Positions 41,277 to 49,949 of a stretch of DNA of 64,000 nt are shown here, piece by piece. The DNA lies in the NCBI RefSeq assembly GCF_003014475.1, contig NZ_PYGJ01000018.1, forward strand, positions 42,716-106,715, given 5' to 3'. Numbering within the stretch: the first letter of the stretch is position 1; each line of letters opens with the position of its first letter. The notes beneath the pieces are model-generated. The model saw only the letters and a list, made by a program, of their open reading frames with translations, was not told the origin of the DNA and ran no database searches. This DNA comes from Shimia abyssi (lineage in GTDB: Bacteria > Pseudomonadota > Alphaproteobacteria > Rhodobacterales > Rhodobacteraceae). The translations under genes were made by a program, and so were the position numbers.

Positions 41277-42728
41277 ATGGAACCACTTACCTGGACAGGC
41301 TCATTTGGCACATTCCTCGACCCCATCTTCTGGGTTGTCGCTTGGGTGTTCATCGCGGCTGTTGCACTGCAAATCATCGGCTCCTGGGTGCTGCCACCCG
41401 TGGCCGAATCCATCAACCTTGACGGCACGATCACCCGCACGATGGGGCCAAACCTTGCCATCAGAATGCTGGTCAAAGCCAGCTTGCTGACGCTACTTGC
41501 GCTCTGCGTGCTATATATCCTTGCTGGGATGTTCACACCGCTTGGCACGGTTGGCATCATCGGTGCCGTGGCGGCTCAGTTCGCCCCGGTCTGGATCGCG
41601 CTGGTCGTCACGTTCCTCGTGTCGATCTCTTATAAACGCAGGCTGGGCCTTTATGGCAAACTGTTTGACAGCACCATCGGCATGATCGGCTTTGCGTTGT
41701 TGATGTTCTGGTTCTACACGGCGGTATTTGTCGGTCTGTTTGACATGATCGCCACGCATGATCCCCTGACTCAGTTGTCGGGTATGAAGAACAAGCTGCC
41801 CGGCACACCACTGCGCAGCCCCGAAGAAGGACAGTTCTCTTACTATCTTCTTGGCGGTGACAACCTCGCGCGCGACGTGTTTAGCCGCATGGTCAACGGA
41901 TCGGTCATCGTGATCGTGATCGCGCCCTTTGCGACATTGTTCGCCTTTATGGTGGGCATCACACTGGGCCTGCCTGCCGGATATTTTGGCGGCAAGCTTG
42001 ACGCGCTGCTGTCATTCTTGGCCAACCTCGTGCTGGCGTTCCCGGTTATCCTGCTGTTCTACCTCTTGGTGACACCGGAAATCGTGGCCACAGGCATCCC
42101 GAACTATATGGCGATGGTGCTGTTTGTGTTCCCGATCATCTTTGTCGGCGTACTGCTCAACTCGCGGTTCTACACTCGCCCCAAGCTGCGCACGCCGCTG
42201 TTGTCGGGCGTGCTGCTGGTGATGATCTGGGTGTATCTGTCGGCGATTTCGGCGGATGGTACGGTGATCAATGTGCTGCCCGGTGTGATGGATCTCTTTA
42301 ACATCAACTCAGGCATCCTTGTGGTGTTCGTCTCGGTGGTTTTTGTAAACTCGCCAACGGTGTTCCGCATCGTGCGTGGTCTGGTGCTTGATATCCAGAC
42401 ACGCGACTATGTTGCGGCTGCTCAAACGCGCGGTGAAGGACCATGGTACATCATGCTCTGGGAAATCCTGCCAAACGCACGCGGCCCGCTGATCGTCGAT
42501 TTCTGTCTGCGCATCGGCTACACCACGATCCTCTTGGGGACATTGGGTTTCTTTGGTCTTGGCCTCCCACCGGAAAGCCCTGACTGGGGAACAACGATCA
42601 ATGACGGGCGCAAGCTCCTCTCGATCTACCCACACCCCGCGATCGTGCCTGCCTTTGCCCTGCTCAGCCTTGTATTGGGTCTGAACCTGCTGGCGGACGG
42701 TCTGCGTGAAGAAAGCCTGAGAGACTAA
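41277..42728 (+). CDS. Peptide ABC transporter permease (DppC-like)
   Basis: A 483-residue permease, longer than usual DppC proteins (about 300). About 160 extra N-terminal residues contain several additional hydrophobic helices before the region equivalent to DppC. The transport domain has GGDNLARDVFSRMVNGS (the DxxGRDxxSR-type motif) and an EAA loop at DYVAAAQTRGEGPWYIMLWEILPNA. The end, PDWGTTINDGRKLL...NLLADGLRE, is diagnostic. GGAGGG precedes the ATG. The long N-terminal extension is shared by a subgroup in Rhodobacterales as far as I recall. Partner of the permease at 40176. Confidence 0.92.
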   Translation: MEPLTWTGSFGTFLDPIFWVVAWVFIAAVALQIIGSWVLPPVAESINLDGTITRTMGPNLAIRMLVKASLLTLLALCVLYILAGMFTPLGTVGIIGAVAAQFAPVWIALVVTFLVSISYKRRLGLYGKLFDSTIGMIGFALLMFWFYTAVFVGLFDMIATHDPLTQLSGMKNKLPGTPLRSPEEGQFSYYLLGGDNLARDVFSRMVNGSVIVIVIAPFATLFAFMVGITLGLPAGYFGGKLDALLSFLANLVLAFPVILLFYLLVTPEIVATGIPNYMAMVLFVFPIIFVGVLLNSRFYTRPKLRTPLLSGVLLVMIWVYLSAISADGTVINVLPGVMDLFNINSGILVVFVSVVFVNSPTVFRIVRGLVLDIQTRDYVAAAQTRGEGPWYIMLWEILPNARGPLIVDFCLRIGYTTILLGTLGFFGLGLPPESPDWGTTINDGRKLLSIYPHPAIVPAFALLSLVLGLNLLADGLREESLRD

Positions 42729-42832
42729 GGAGAGGCCGGGGGGCCAGCCCCCCGGTCCCCCCGAAAGTATTTCTGGCAAGATAAAGAACAAAGAGGCTCA
42801 CAAGCCTCATGGCTCCAACAGGGAGACACCAC

Positions 42833-44920
42833 ATGACTAAAACGCCTGACTATGATGGCCCCATTCTAGAGATCGATAAGCTGTCGATTTCGTTCTTTAC
42901 GCGCCTGCGTGAAATCCCCGCCGTGATGGACTTTTCCGTCCGTGTACAACCCGGCGAGGCCGTCGGCCTTGTGGGTGAATCCGGCTGCGGCAAATCCACC
43001 GTTGCGCTGGGTGTGATGCAGGATCTGGGTAAAAACGGCAAAATTGTTGGCGGATCGATCAAGTTCAAAGGACGTGACCTTGGTGAGATGTCCGATGATG
43101 AGCTGCGCGACATTCGCGGCAATGAAATTGCGATGATCTATCAGGAACCGATGGCCTCGCTGAACCCGGCGATGAAAATCGGCAAACAGCTGATGGAAGT
43201 GCCGATGATCCACGAAGGCGTGGACCAGAAAGAGGCATATGCGCGCGCGCTCGAGGTGGTCACCGACGTGAAACTGCCCGATCCCAAGCGCATGCTCGAC
43301 AGTTTCCCGCATCAGCTCTCAGGTGGTCAGCAGCAACGCATCGTGATCGCGATGGCGCTGATGTCCAAGCCTTCGCTACTTATTCTTGATGAACCCACCA
43401 CCGCGCTTGACGTGACGGTTGAGGCCGCCGTGGTCGAGCTGGTCAAGGATCTGGGCAAAAAATACGGCACCTCGATGCTGTTCATCTCCCACAACCTTGG
43501 CCTTGTTCTGGAAACCTGTGACCGCCTCTGCGTGATGTATTCCGGCGAAGCGGTCGAGCGCGGCTCGATCGCAGACGTGTTCGACAACATGCAGCACCCC
43601 TATACACAGGCGCTGTTCCGCTCGATCCCGTTGCCGGGGGCCGACAAGAACGCGCGCCCACTTGTGGCGATTCCGGGCAACTTTCCCCTCCCCCATGAAC
43701 GCCCACCGGGATGTAATTTTGGCCCGCGCTGCGATTATTTTGAAGAAGGACGCTGTGATGTCGGCGACATCCCGATGGAGGATATCGAAGGCTTTGAACG
43801 CCACTCAACCCGTTGCCTGAAGTATAAAGAAATCGACTGGAATGCGCCGATCACCGTGGGTGAGCAAAAAGAAAAGGCCGAAGTTGGCAAGGTTGTGCTC
43901 AAGATGGACAACCTTAAGAAATATTACGAGGTGGCCGCCAGCGCGCTGTTCAGCAGTGGCGAGAAAAAGGTGGTCAAGGCCAACGAGACCCTGTCATTCG
44001 AGGCGCGCGAATCCGAAACGCTTGCTATCGTGGGCGAATCGGGCTGTGGCAAGTCCACATTTGCCAAGGTGCTGATGGGGCTTGAAACAGCCACGGACGG
44101 TCAGATCCTGCTCGATAACAAAAACATCGAGCAGACCCCAATTCAGGCGCGTGACACTAAAACTGTCGCGGATGTTCAGATGGTGTTCCAAAACCCGTTT
44201 GACACGCTGAACCCCTCGATGACCGTCGGGCGCCAGATCATGCGCGCGCTGGAAATCTTTGGCATTGGCGACAGCGAGGCCGCGCGACGCAAACGTATGC
44301 TGGAGCTGCTCGACCTCGTGAAACTGCCACGTGCCTTTGCCGATCGGATGCCGCGTCAGCTTTCGGGTGGCCAAAAACAGCGCGTCGGCATTGCCCGCGC
44401 CTTTGCGGGTGGCGCCCGTATTGTTGTTGCGGATGAACCCGTCTCGGCGCTAGATGTGTCGGTTCAGGCGGCGGTCACCGATCTTTTGATGGAGATCCAG
44501 CGTGAAGAGAAAACGACGCTTCTCTTCATCAGCCATGACCTTTCAATCGTGCGCTATCTCAGCGACCGGGTGATGGTGATGTATCTTGGCCATGTGGTGG
44601 AAATGGGCAGCACCGATCAGGTGTTTGCGCCTCCATATCACCCCTATACCGAGGCGCTTCTTTCGGCAGTTCCCATCGCGGATACCTCTATCGAGAAAGA
44701 ACATATCGTTCTCGAAGGCGATATCCCCTCTGCGATGAACCCACCCCCCGGTTGCCCTTTCCAGACGCGGTGTCGCTGGAAATCCGAAGTCCCCGGCGGG
44801 CTTTGCGAAAAGGAATTGCCGCCAGTGCGTCACCTCGCCGAAGGCCATCAGGTCAAGTGCCATTTGGCCGACGATATCCTTGAACGCATGAACCCGGTGA
44901 TCAAGGTCGCCGCCGAGTAA
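42833..44920 (+). CDS. Fused double ATPase of a peptide ABC transporter
   Basis: A 695-residue protein with two nucleotide-binding domains, equivalent to DppD plus DppF. First domain: Walker A GESGCGKST near residue 50, signature LSGGQQQR, Walker B LLILDEPTTALD. It is followed by an oligopeptide-family C-terminal Cys-rich segment (PPGCNFGPRCDYFEEGRCD), which can hold an iron-sulphur cluster in relatives. Second domain: GESGCGKSTFAKVL, LSGGQKQR, IVVADEPVSALD, and a second Cys segment (PPPGCPFQTRC). GGGAG precedes the ATG at 42833. No binding-protein gene is adjacent. A strong terminator follows. Confidence 0.95.
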   Translation: MTKTPDYDGPILEIDKLSISFFTRLREIPAVMDFSVRVQPGEAVGLVGESGCGKSTVALGVMQDLGKNGKIVGGSIKFKGRDLGEMSDDELRDIRGNEIAMIYQEPMASLNPAMKIGKQLMEVPMIHEGVDQKEAYARALEVVTDVKLPDPKRMLDSFPHQLSGGQQQRIVIAMALMSKPSLLILDEPTTALDVTVEAAVVELVKDLGKKYGTSMLFISHNLGLVLETCDRLCVMYSGEAVERGSIADVFDNMQHPYTQALFRSIPLPGADKNARPLVAIPGNFPLPHERPPGCNFGPRCDYFEEGRCDVGDIPMEDIEGFERHSTRCLKYKEIDWNAPITVGEQKEKAEVGKVVLKMDNLKKYYEVAASALFSSGEKKVVKANETLSFEARESETLAIVGESGCGKSTFAKVLMGLETATDGQILLDNKNIEQTPIQARDTKTVADVQMVFQNPFDTLNPSMTVGRQIMRALEIFGIGDSEAARRKRMLELLDLVKLPRAFADRMPRQLSGGQKQRVGIARAFAGGARIVVADEPVSALDVSVQAAVTDLLMEIQREEKTTLLFISHDLSIVRYLSDRVMVMYLGHVVEMGSTDQVFAPPYHPYTEALLSAVPIADTSIEKEHIVLEGDIPSAMNPPPGCPFQTRCRWKSEVPGGLCEKELPPVRHLAEGHQVKCHLADDILERMNPVIKVAAE

Positions 44921-44942
44921 AGCGCGCGCGGATCAAACACAC

Positions 44943-44972
44943 AAAAGGGGCGCTTTTTCTAGCGCCCCTTTT
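44943..44972 (+). terminator. Terminator of the peptide transporter operon
   Basis: A perfect 12-bp stem (AAAAGGGGCGCT with AGCGCCCCTTTT) closing on a six-base loop and ending in TTTT, 22 bp after the ATPase stop. The symmetric A and T runs allow it to work in both directions. Confidence 0.92.
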
Positions 44973-45086
44973 GCCTTCAATAACGTCAACAGACCACCAA
45001 ATTACCTGTCTTTACGGTACCCAAATTGGATATCCCATATGATAACCCGCTTCGCGCAATCTGCCCTTTAACCCTGTACCACGCGA

Positions 45087-45532
45087 TCAGCCTTCGGGGA
45101 GGTTCTTCAGTGCCTCGATCCCGCATGAAACCAAATCTTCAATTCGGCTGGCCTCAGGGTTACGAAAATGACTTAATATCCTGTCGCCTGCCCAAAAGAT
45201 GATTTCTTCTCGCTCTGACATTCGGCCCTTGCCGCGCCCAGTGCCGGTTGTTTTTGATAATATCCAAAAGTCGCACGCGCTTTGCGCCCGTCGCGACACG
45301 TCGCCTTGACCTTGGCCGTACCGAACAAAGCGCGCTTAAAGGAACCTTGACACGTTGCGCCCTGGCTCGACTCCACTTCAAACCTTCCATGCCCTACGCC
45401 CAGCACTTCACCAATAAATAATTCGTCGGGATCGCCCAGAATGCAGCCCATTACTGGCGTGCATTGCTTGTTGGGTCGCGCGCATTCCAAAGCACCTGCC
45501 GCTGCCGAAAGTCCAACTAAAAAACACCACAA
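45087..45532 (-). pseudogene. Frameshifted gene for a small secreted protein
   Basis: Two overlapping minus-strand frames look like one broken gene. The first (from about 45532) gives a hydrophobic start (LVGLSAAAGALEC), then Cys-containing sequence with GCILG, GATCQGSF, KATCRDGRKARATFGYYQK. The coding pattern then continues in the other frame from about 45255: TTGTGRGKGRMSEREEIIFW, AGDRILSHFRNPEASRIEDL and a natural end, NLPEG. The switch lies at a T5/A5 tract (45251-45255), so loss of one base there explains it. The only start for the first frame is TTG without a ribosome binding site. It resembles small exported Cys proteins of roseobacters that I cannot name; sequencing error is possible. 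Confidence 0.55.
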
Positions 45533-45552
45533 AGAATATAAACCAGTCCCAA

Positions 45553-45568
45553 GTCACTTCCGCGATTA
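45553..45568 (+). repeat. Direct repeat copy 1 upstream of the cyclase-family gene
   Basis: GTCACTTCCGCGATTA, matched at 15 of 16 positions by 45670-45685, 117 bp away. The likeness continues for about ten more bases (AAAGTCACCA against GAATCGCCA). Possible paired binding sites. Confidence 0.6.
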
Positions 45569-45669
45569 AAAGTCACCACTCCGGATCGCTCCATTCGCGA
45601 CGCCGGATCAGTCTCATTTCTGCGAAAAGGTGGACTGCACTTTTCCAAGGCGTCACAACCGCATTGGTG

Positions 45670-45685
45670 GTCACTTACGCGATTA
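45670..45685 (+). repeat. Direct repeat copy 2 upstream of the cyclase-family gene
   Basis: GTCACTTACGCGATTA, second copy of the element at 45553, about 145 bp before the ATG of the cyclase-family gene. Position suits a regulatory role for that gene. Confidence 0.6.
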
Positions 45686-45829
45686 GAATCGCCACGCGCC
45701 TTTAACCGACCATCGCGCAACATGACCAAATTCTTTGCGCAACAACGCCGTTCCACTAGGCTACAGCAACATTCTGTCGCATCAGCCCGCAGAAGGACCT
45801 TTCTGAACAAACTTCAAGGAGACCAAGTC

Positions 45830-46651
45830 ATGTGTGATGTTTGCGTAATGAACGCCGTGAAGGACCGAATGCTCAGCCGGCGTGATTTCTTCAAGGCCAG
45901 CGCCGCCGCCGCCACGGCCGTGGCCGTCGGCGGGGTTGCGGCGGCGCCCGCCGCGCTTGCTGCTGGGCATGGCGGTGTCGTCGACATGACCCACACCTAT
46001 GACGAAATGTTTCCCACCTATTTTGGCGCGCCCGGCATTACCCGCGAGCAACCCTTTAATTTCAAGGAACACGGTTTCAACCTGCTCCAGCTAAGTATCA
46101 ACGAACATACCGGAACGCACATAGACGCACCGTTGCACTTCTCTGCAGATGGCCAGTCGGTCGACGAAATTCCGGTGGAAAACCTCGTTGTTCCCTTGGT
46201 CGTGATTGATATCGCCGCGCGCGCACAGGATGACGCCGACGCACAGGTCACACCCGATGATCTCAGCGCATGGATATCCGCACACGGTGACATCCCCGAC
46301 AAAGCCTGTGTGGCGATGCATTCTGGTTGGGCTGGCAAAACCGGCAGTGACGCGTATCGCAATGTCGGCGCGGACGAAACGATGCACTTCCCCGGCTTCC
46401 ACGCCGAGGCGGCTCAGATGTTGATAGAGAACACCGGCGCGGTGGCGATGGCTGTCGACACGCTCTCACTCGATCACGGCATCTCGGCTGATTTTGCCAC
46501 GCATTATACGTGGTTGCCCACCAATAGATACGGCATTGAAAACCTAAAAGGGCTTGATCAGGTGCCTGCATCTGGCGCGACATTGATGGTCGGCGCAGGC
46601 ACTCACAAGGGCGGCACGGGGGGACCATGCCGCATCTTTGCGATGGTCTGA
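45830..46651 (+). CDS. Tat-exported cyclase-family (kynurenine formamidase-like) hydrolase
   Basis: A 273-residue enzyme of the metal-dependent cyclase family (Pfam Cyclase, which includes bacterial kynurenine formamidase). The metal site is HTGTHIDAPLHF, with the DTLSLDHG segment and the late GAGTHKGGTGGPCRIFAMV tail. The N-terminus carries a twin-arginine signal: SRRDFFKAS, then an Ala/Val-rich core and APAALAAGH, so the folded enzyme should reach the periplasm. AAGGAG is 9-14 bases before the ATG at 45830. It is convergent with a TRAP transporter, suggesting that the product or substrate is taken up by that system. The natural substrate is unknown. Confidence 0.9.
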   Translation: MCDVCVMNAVKDRMLSRRDFFKASAAAATAVAVGGVAAAPAALAAGHGGVVDMTHTYDEMFPTYFGAPGITREQPFNFKEHGFNLLQLSINEHTGTHIDAPLHFSADGQSVDEIPVENLVVPLVVIDIAARAQDDADAQVTPDDLSAWISAHGDIPDKACVAMHSGWAGKTGSDAYRNVGADETMHFPGFHAEAAQMLIENTGAVAMAVDTLSLDHGISADFATHYTWLPTNRYGIENLKGLDQVPASGATLMVGAGTHKGGTGGPCRIFAMV

Positions 46652-46663
46652 ACCAAGGCAAAC

Positions 46664-46690
46664 CGCGCCCTATTAAGGGCGCGATCTTTT
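46664..46690 (+). terminator. Terminator between the cyclase and TRAP genes
   Basis: CGCGCCCT (46664-46671) pairs with AGGGCGCG (46676-46683) around an ATTA loop, then ATCTTTTC. It probably serves the cyclase-family gene; the TRAP operon ends from the other side. Confidence 0.75.
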
Positions 46691-46691
46691 C

Positions 46692-48092
46692 TTACACCTG
46701 ACTTGGTAACCACAGAACGATCCATGGGAACGACACCAAAAGCGCAATAGTGATCGCATCCGCGACAAAGAACGGTGTCACACCCTTGAACACGTCCTGC
46801 ACGCTCAGATCATCGCGAACGCCGGCCACCACGAAACAGTTCAGCCCGATCGGCGGTGTGATCAAACAGAACTCTGCCATCTTCACCACCAAGATGCCAA
46901 ACCAGATCGCGCACATCGGCCCGGACATGCCAAACGTGCTGTCCGCTGCCGTGACAAACTCGCCCCCGTTCAGCGCCATCACCGCCGGATAGACCACAGG
47001 CAATGTCAGCAACAGCATCCCAATCGCATCCATGAACATGCCCAGCACCGCATACGCCAGCAGGATGCACACCAAGATCAGCATCGGTGACAGCGTCAGC
47101 GACGTGATCCAATCAGAAAACGCACCCGGCAGATCGGCAAACCCAAGGAAACGCACATAGATCAGCACTCCCCAGATAATGGTGAAAATCATCACACTCA
47201 GCTTGGCAGTCTCCAAGAGCGCATTCTTGAACTGAGTCCAGCGCATCCCCTGATAAAGCGCCATCAGGAACACCACAAAGGCCCCAATCGCCCCGCCCTC
47301 GGTTGGCGTGCCCCAGGCATCTCCGCCAAACGGGTTGTAGACAAAGAAGATGATCGTCACGACCACGAACACAATCGGCAACGCAGGCGGCAGCGCCATA
47401 AAACGCTCCTTCCACGTAAACCCGCTCACCGGCGGGCCAAAGCCCTTGATTGTCACAGCCATGCCAATGATCAGCAGCCCATAAATCACCGCCGAAAATG
47501 CGCCCGGAATGAACCCGGCCAGCAACAGCTTGCCCACATCCTGCTCCACAATGATCGCATAGATCACCAAGATCGCCGAGGGCGGGATGAGCGAGGCCAG
47601 CGTGCCCCCTGCCGCCACAACACCCGCCGCAAAGCGCTTGTCATAGCCGATCTTGAGCATCTCCGGGATCGCAATCCGTGCAAACACCGCCGATGTCGCC
47701 ACCGACGCGCCCGAAACAGCGGCAAAGCCCGCCGTAGCAAACACCGTCGACACGGCCAATCCACCCGGCACCCACGCCAGCCAGCGTTTGGCCGCCTCAA
47801 ACAGCGCCTTGGTCAGCCCCGCGTAATAGGCCAGATAGCCAATCAGAATAAATGTCGGGATCAATGACAACGCCTGAGAGGACACTTTGGAATGCGGCAC
47901 CTGCCCGGCGGTTTTGACCGCCACAGTCACCGCCTTGCCAAACCGCTCCGGATCATAGCCAAACTTGGCCCAGAAGATCCAGATCAACCCCACCATGCCC
48001 GCAAGCCCGGCCGCAAACGCCACCCGCATCCCCAGCACAACCAGCACCAATAGACCGCCCGAGACGACCAATCCAATTTCAATCGGTTCCAT
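46692..48092 (-). CDS. TRAP transporter large permease (DctM)
   Basis: A 466-residue inner-membrane protein with about 12-13 hydrophobic segments, the transport subunit of a tripartite ATP-independent periplasmic system. The DctM signatures include VASVxxP-like GGTLASLIPPSAILVIYAIIVEQDVGKLLLAGFIPG and the GMFMDAIGMLLLTLPVVYPAV block near the end, plus ITPPIGLNCFVVAG. It follows the small permease by 11 bp. Uptake is driven by a sodium or proton gradient in known systems. The ligand is set by the binding protein at 48817 and is not known. Confidence 0.94.
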   Translation of the reverse strand: MEPIEIGLVVSGGLLVLVVLGMRVAFAAGLAGMVGLIWIFWAKFGYDPERFGKAVTVAVKTAGQVPHSKVSSQALSLIPTFILIGYLAYYAGLTKALFEAAKRWLAWVPGGLAVSTVFATAGFAAVSGASVATSAVFARIAIPEMLKIGYDKRFAAGVVAAGGTLASLIPPSAILVIYAIIVEQDVGKLLLAGFIPGAFSAVIYGLLIIGMAVTIKGFGPPVSGFTWKERFMALPPALPIVFVVVTIIFFVYNPFGGDAWGTPTEGGAIGAFVVFLMALYQGMRWTQFKNALLETAKLSVMIFTIIWGVLIYVRFLGFADLPGAFSDWITSLTLSPMLILVCILLAYAVLGMFMDAIGMLLLTLPVVYPAVMALNGGEFVTAADSTFGMSGPMCAIWFGILVVKMAEFCLITPPIGLNCFVVAGVRDDLSVQDVFKGVTPFFVADAITIALLVSFPWIVLWLPSQV

Positions 48093-48103
48093 CGTATCCG
48101 CCC

Positions 48104-48736
48104 TTAATTCTCGTTGCCCGAAACGGCTTCGGCTTCCATCGCGGCCTGCGTCGCCGCATCCGCTACCAATGGCACCGCCACCGGGGTCGCATCATTGCGG
48201 ATAAACGCCCGCATATAGGCCCAAAGCTGCAACACCAGCCGCAAGCACAGCACCCCAAACGCCACCGGTGCCAACAGCTTCGCGGGCCACAGCGGTATCG
48301 CGATATCCATCGAACTGTCCCGGCTCCATATCGGCGAGCCAAAATCAAAACTACGCGAAAAATGCGCCCACGTGCCCCAGACCAGCAGCACCATCAGGAT
48401 CAGCACCGCGAGTGTTGTGATAAACTCCACAAGGTACAGCGTTCGCCCCTTAAGAGCGCCCACCAGCATATCCATACGAATATGCCCACCATCGCGCTGC
48501 GCATAAGCAATGCCCATGAACGCAATCAACGGCATCGCCTGTTCGATCCAGTCCACATACCCCGGCAGCGGCGCATTCAGAAAATTCCGCCCCCCCACCG
48601 AAAACACCGCCATGATCATCAGCGAAAACACCGCCAACCCGCTCAGCAGGGCCAGAAACCCTTCCAGCTTGTAAAGATGTCGGTCTATTTGAGAGAGCGT
48701 GCTGTCATCAGACAGCACAAGTGACGAGCCTGCCAT
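48104..48736 (-). CDS. TRAP transporter small permease (DctQ)
   Basis: A 210-residue protein with four hydrophobic helices, the DctQ subunit. The W-I-E-Q-A-M-P-L-I-A-F-M-G-I-A-Y-A-Q-R-D-G-G-H-I-R-M-D region between helices two and three is the family hallmark. N- and C-terminal tails are polar. GGAGG lies six bases before the ATG at 48736, which is preferred over a TTG at 48751. It lies between the binding protein and DctM genes in the order P-Q-M. Confidence 0.92.
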   Translation of the reverse strand: MAGSSLVLSDDSTLSQIDRHLYKLEGFLALLSGLAVFSLMIMAVFSVGGRNFLNAPLPGYVDWIEQAMPLIAFMGIAYAQRDGGHIRMDMLVGALKGRTLYLVEFITTLAVLILMVLLVWGTWAHFSRSFDFGSPIWSRDSSMDIAIPLWPAKLLAPVAFGVLCLRLVLQLWAYMRAFIRNDATPVAVPLVADAATQAAMEAEAVSGNEN

Positions 48737-48816
48737 AAGAGCCTCCGTCAAAGTTCAAAAAAGAAAGGCGGGCGGCGCAGTTGGGATGCAGCGCCACCCG
48801 CCCGTTCACGCGTGCT

Positions 48817-49827
48817 TTAGCTGCCGCTAGCGATCATGCCAGTGACCATGTCATAAAGCTCTTGCGCCGGAAGACCACGCTTGGTGTTGTCTTCGATCCA
48901 AGCCGCTGCCGCTGGGGCCGCTGCGGCCTTTTTAAAGGCGGCAATCTCGTCGTCCGAGAAGGTCACTTGTGTTATGCCGCGCTCGTCAAGTGCGGGGCCC
49001 CAGGCCGACATAGTAGCATTATTGTAGTTGTCGACATAATGCGCCAGCGCCTCGTCCACCGAAGACATCAGCGCCTCGCGATGCTCATCGGACAGGTCGT
49101 TCATCGCGTCCGTGTTCACAACAACAGGGCAATTCACCGTGCCGGGGTTCAGGTTCGTGGTCCACCACGTCCCGTTTTCGATGGTCCCAAAGGACATATG
49201 CGCGTGGGGGGCAAAGGCCACGGCCTTAACAATGCCGCTATCCATCGCCTGACGCACTTCGGTCGCAGACATCGACGTTGGCACCGCACCTACGGTTTCC
49301 ATCGCGGCTCCGATCCCGCCGGTCGCGCGCACGCTCAACCCGGCAAAATCTGCCAGCGATGCCGGCGCATCACCCAGACCCACAAGGTTATACTGCGGCA
49401 ATGGTGATGGCATCAGCAGTGTCGCATTCCAACGGCCCAGATCCTCAACCGCAGCGGGGTGCTGATACACCGCCATTGATAGCTCGATCTCCTGCTCCAG
49501 CGAAGAAACACCAAGGAACGGCAGCTCCAGAACCGTGATCGACGGGTTTTTGTCACGGTGATACCCCGCACAGAACTGCGCCATTTCAAACGCACCAATC
49601 GAAATCCCATCCAGGTTTTCTCGGTTCTTGGACAACCCGCCATAACTGATGTTAAGCGTGAAATCACCACCGGTCTTTTCGCTCACCAACTCGGCCAGCT
49701 TCTCAACATGTTCGGTAAAGGCGCGGCGTTTGCCCCAGACCGAGACATTCCACTCAGTTGCCATCGCTTCGGTCACAAATGCCATAGACAGGGCGGCCAC
49801 GGCCGTCCGGCTCAAAAGTTTACGCAT
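48817..49827 (-). CDS. TRAP transporter solute-binding protein (DctP)
   Basis: A 336-residue periplasmic binding protein. Residues 1-22 are a signal peptide (LSRTAVAALSMAFVTEAMA). The mature protein has the DctP fold: WGKRRAFTEHVEKLAELVSE at the start and the SVRATGGIGAAMETVGAVPTSMSATEVRQAMDSG stretch (split by eye), in which the Arg normally binds a ligand carboxylate. GGGAGGAA precedes the ATG at 49827. The ligand is likely an organic acid, possibly the product of the neighbouring cyclase-family enzyme. First gene of the TRAP operon. Confidence 0.93.
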   Translation of the reverse strand: MRKLLSRTAVAALSMAFVTEAMATEWNVSVWGKRRAFTEHVEKLAELVSEKTGGDFTLNISYGGLSKNRENLDGISIGAFEMAQFCAGYHRDKNPSITVLELPFLGVSSLEQEIELSMAVYQHPAAVEDLGRWNATLLMPSPLPQYNLVGLGDAPASLADFAGLSVRATGGIGAAMETVGAVPTSMSATEVRQAMDSGIVKAVAFAPHAHMSFGTIENGTWWTTNLNPGTVNCPVVVNTDAMNDLSDEHREALMSSVDEALAHYVDNYNNATMSAWGPALDERGITQVTFSDDEIAAFKKAAAAPAAAAWIEDNTKRGLPAQELYDMVTGMIASGS

Positions 49828-49949
49828 GATTTCCTCCCATATGCGTCGTCTTTTTGGTGCCCCTACCATGACGCGCCATAATCCACTTGGCTATGAGAGA
49901 AATTGCGCAGGGCAAGCGCGCTGCCCTGCGGATTTCCGCAGAGCGCAAA

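Noticed and set aside
45517..45810. A 97-codon minus-strand frame upstream of the cyclase-family gene
   Set aside because: Cys/Arg-rich without coding pattern, and it spans both copies of the direct repeat.
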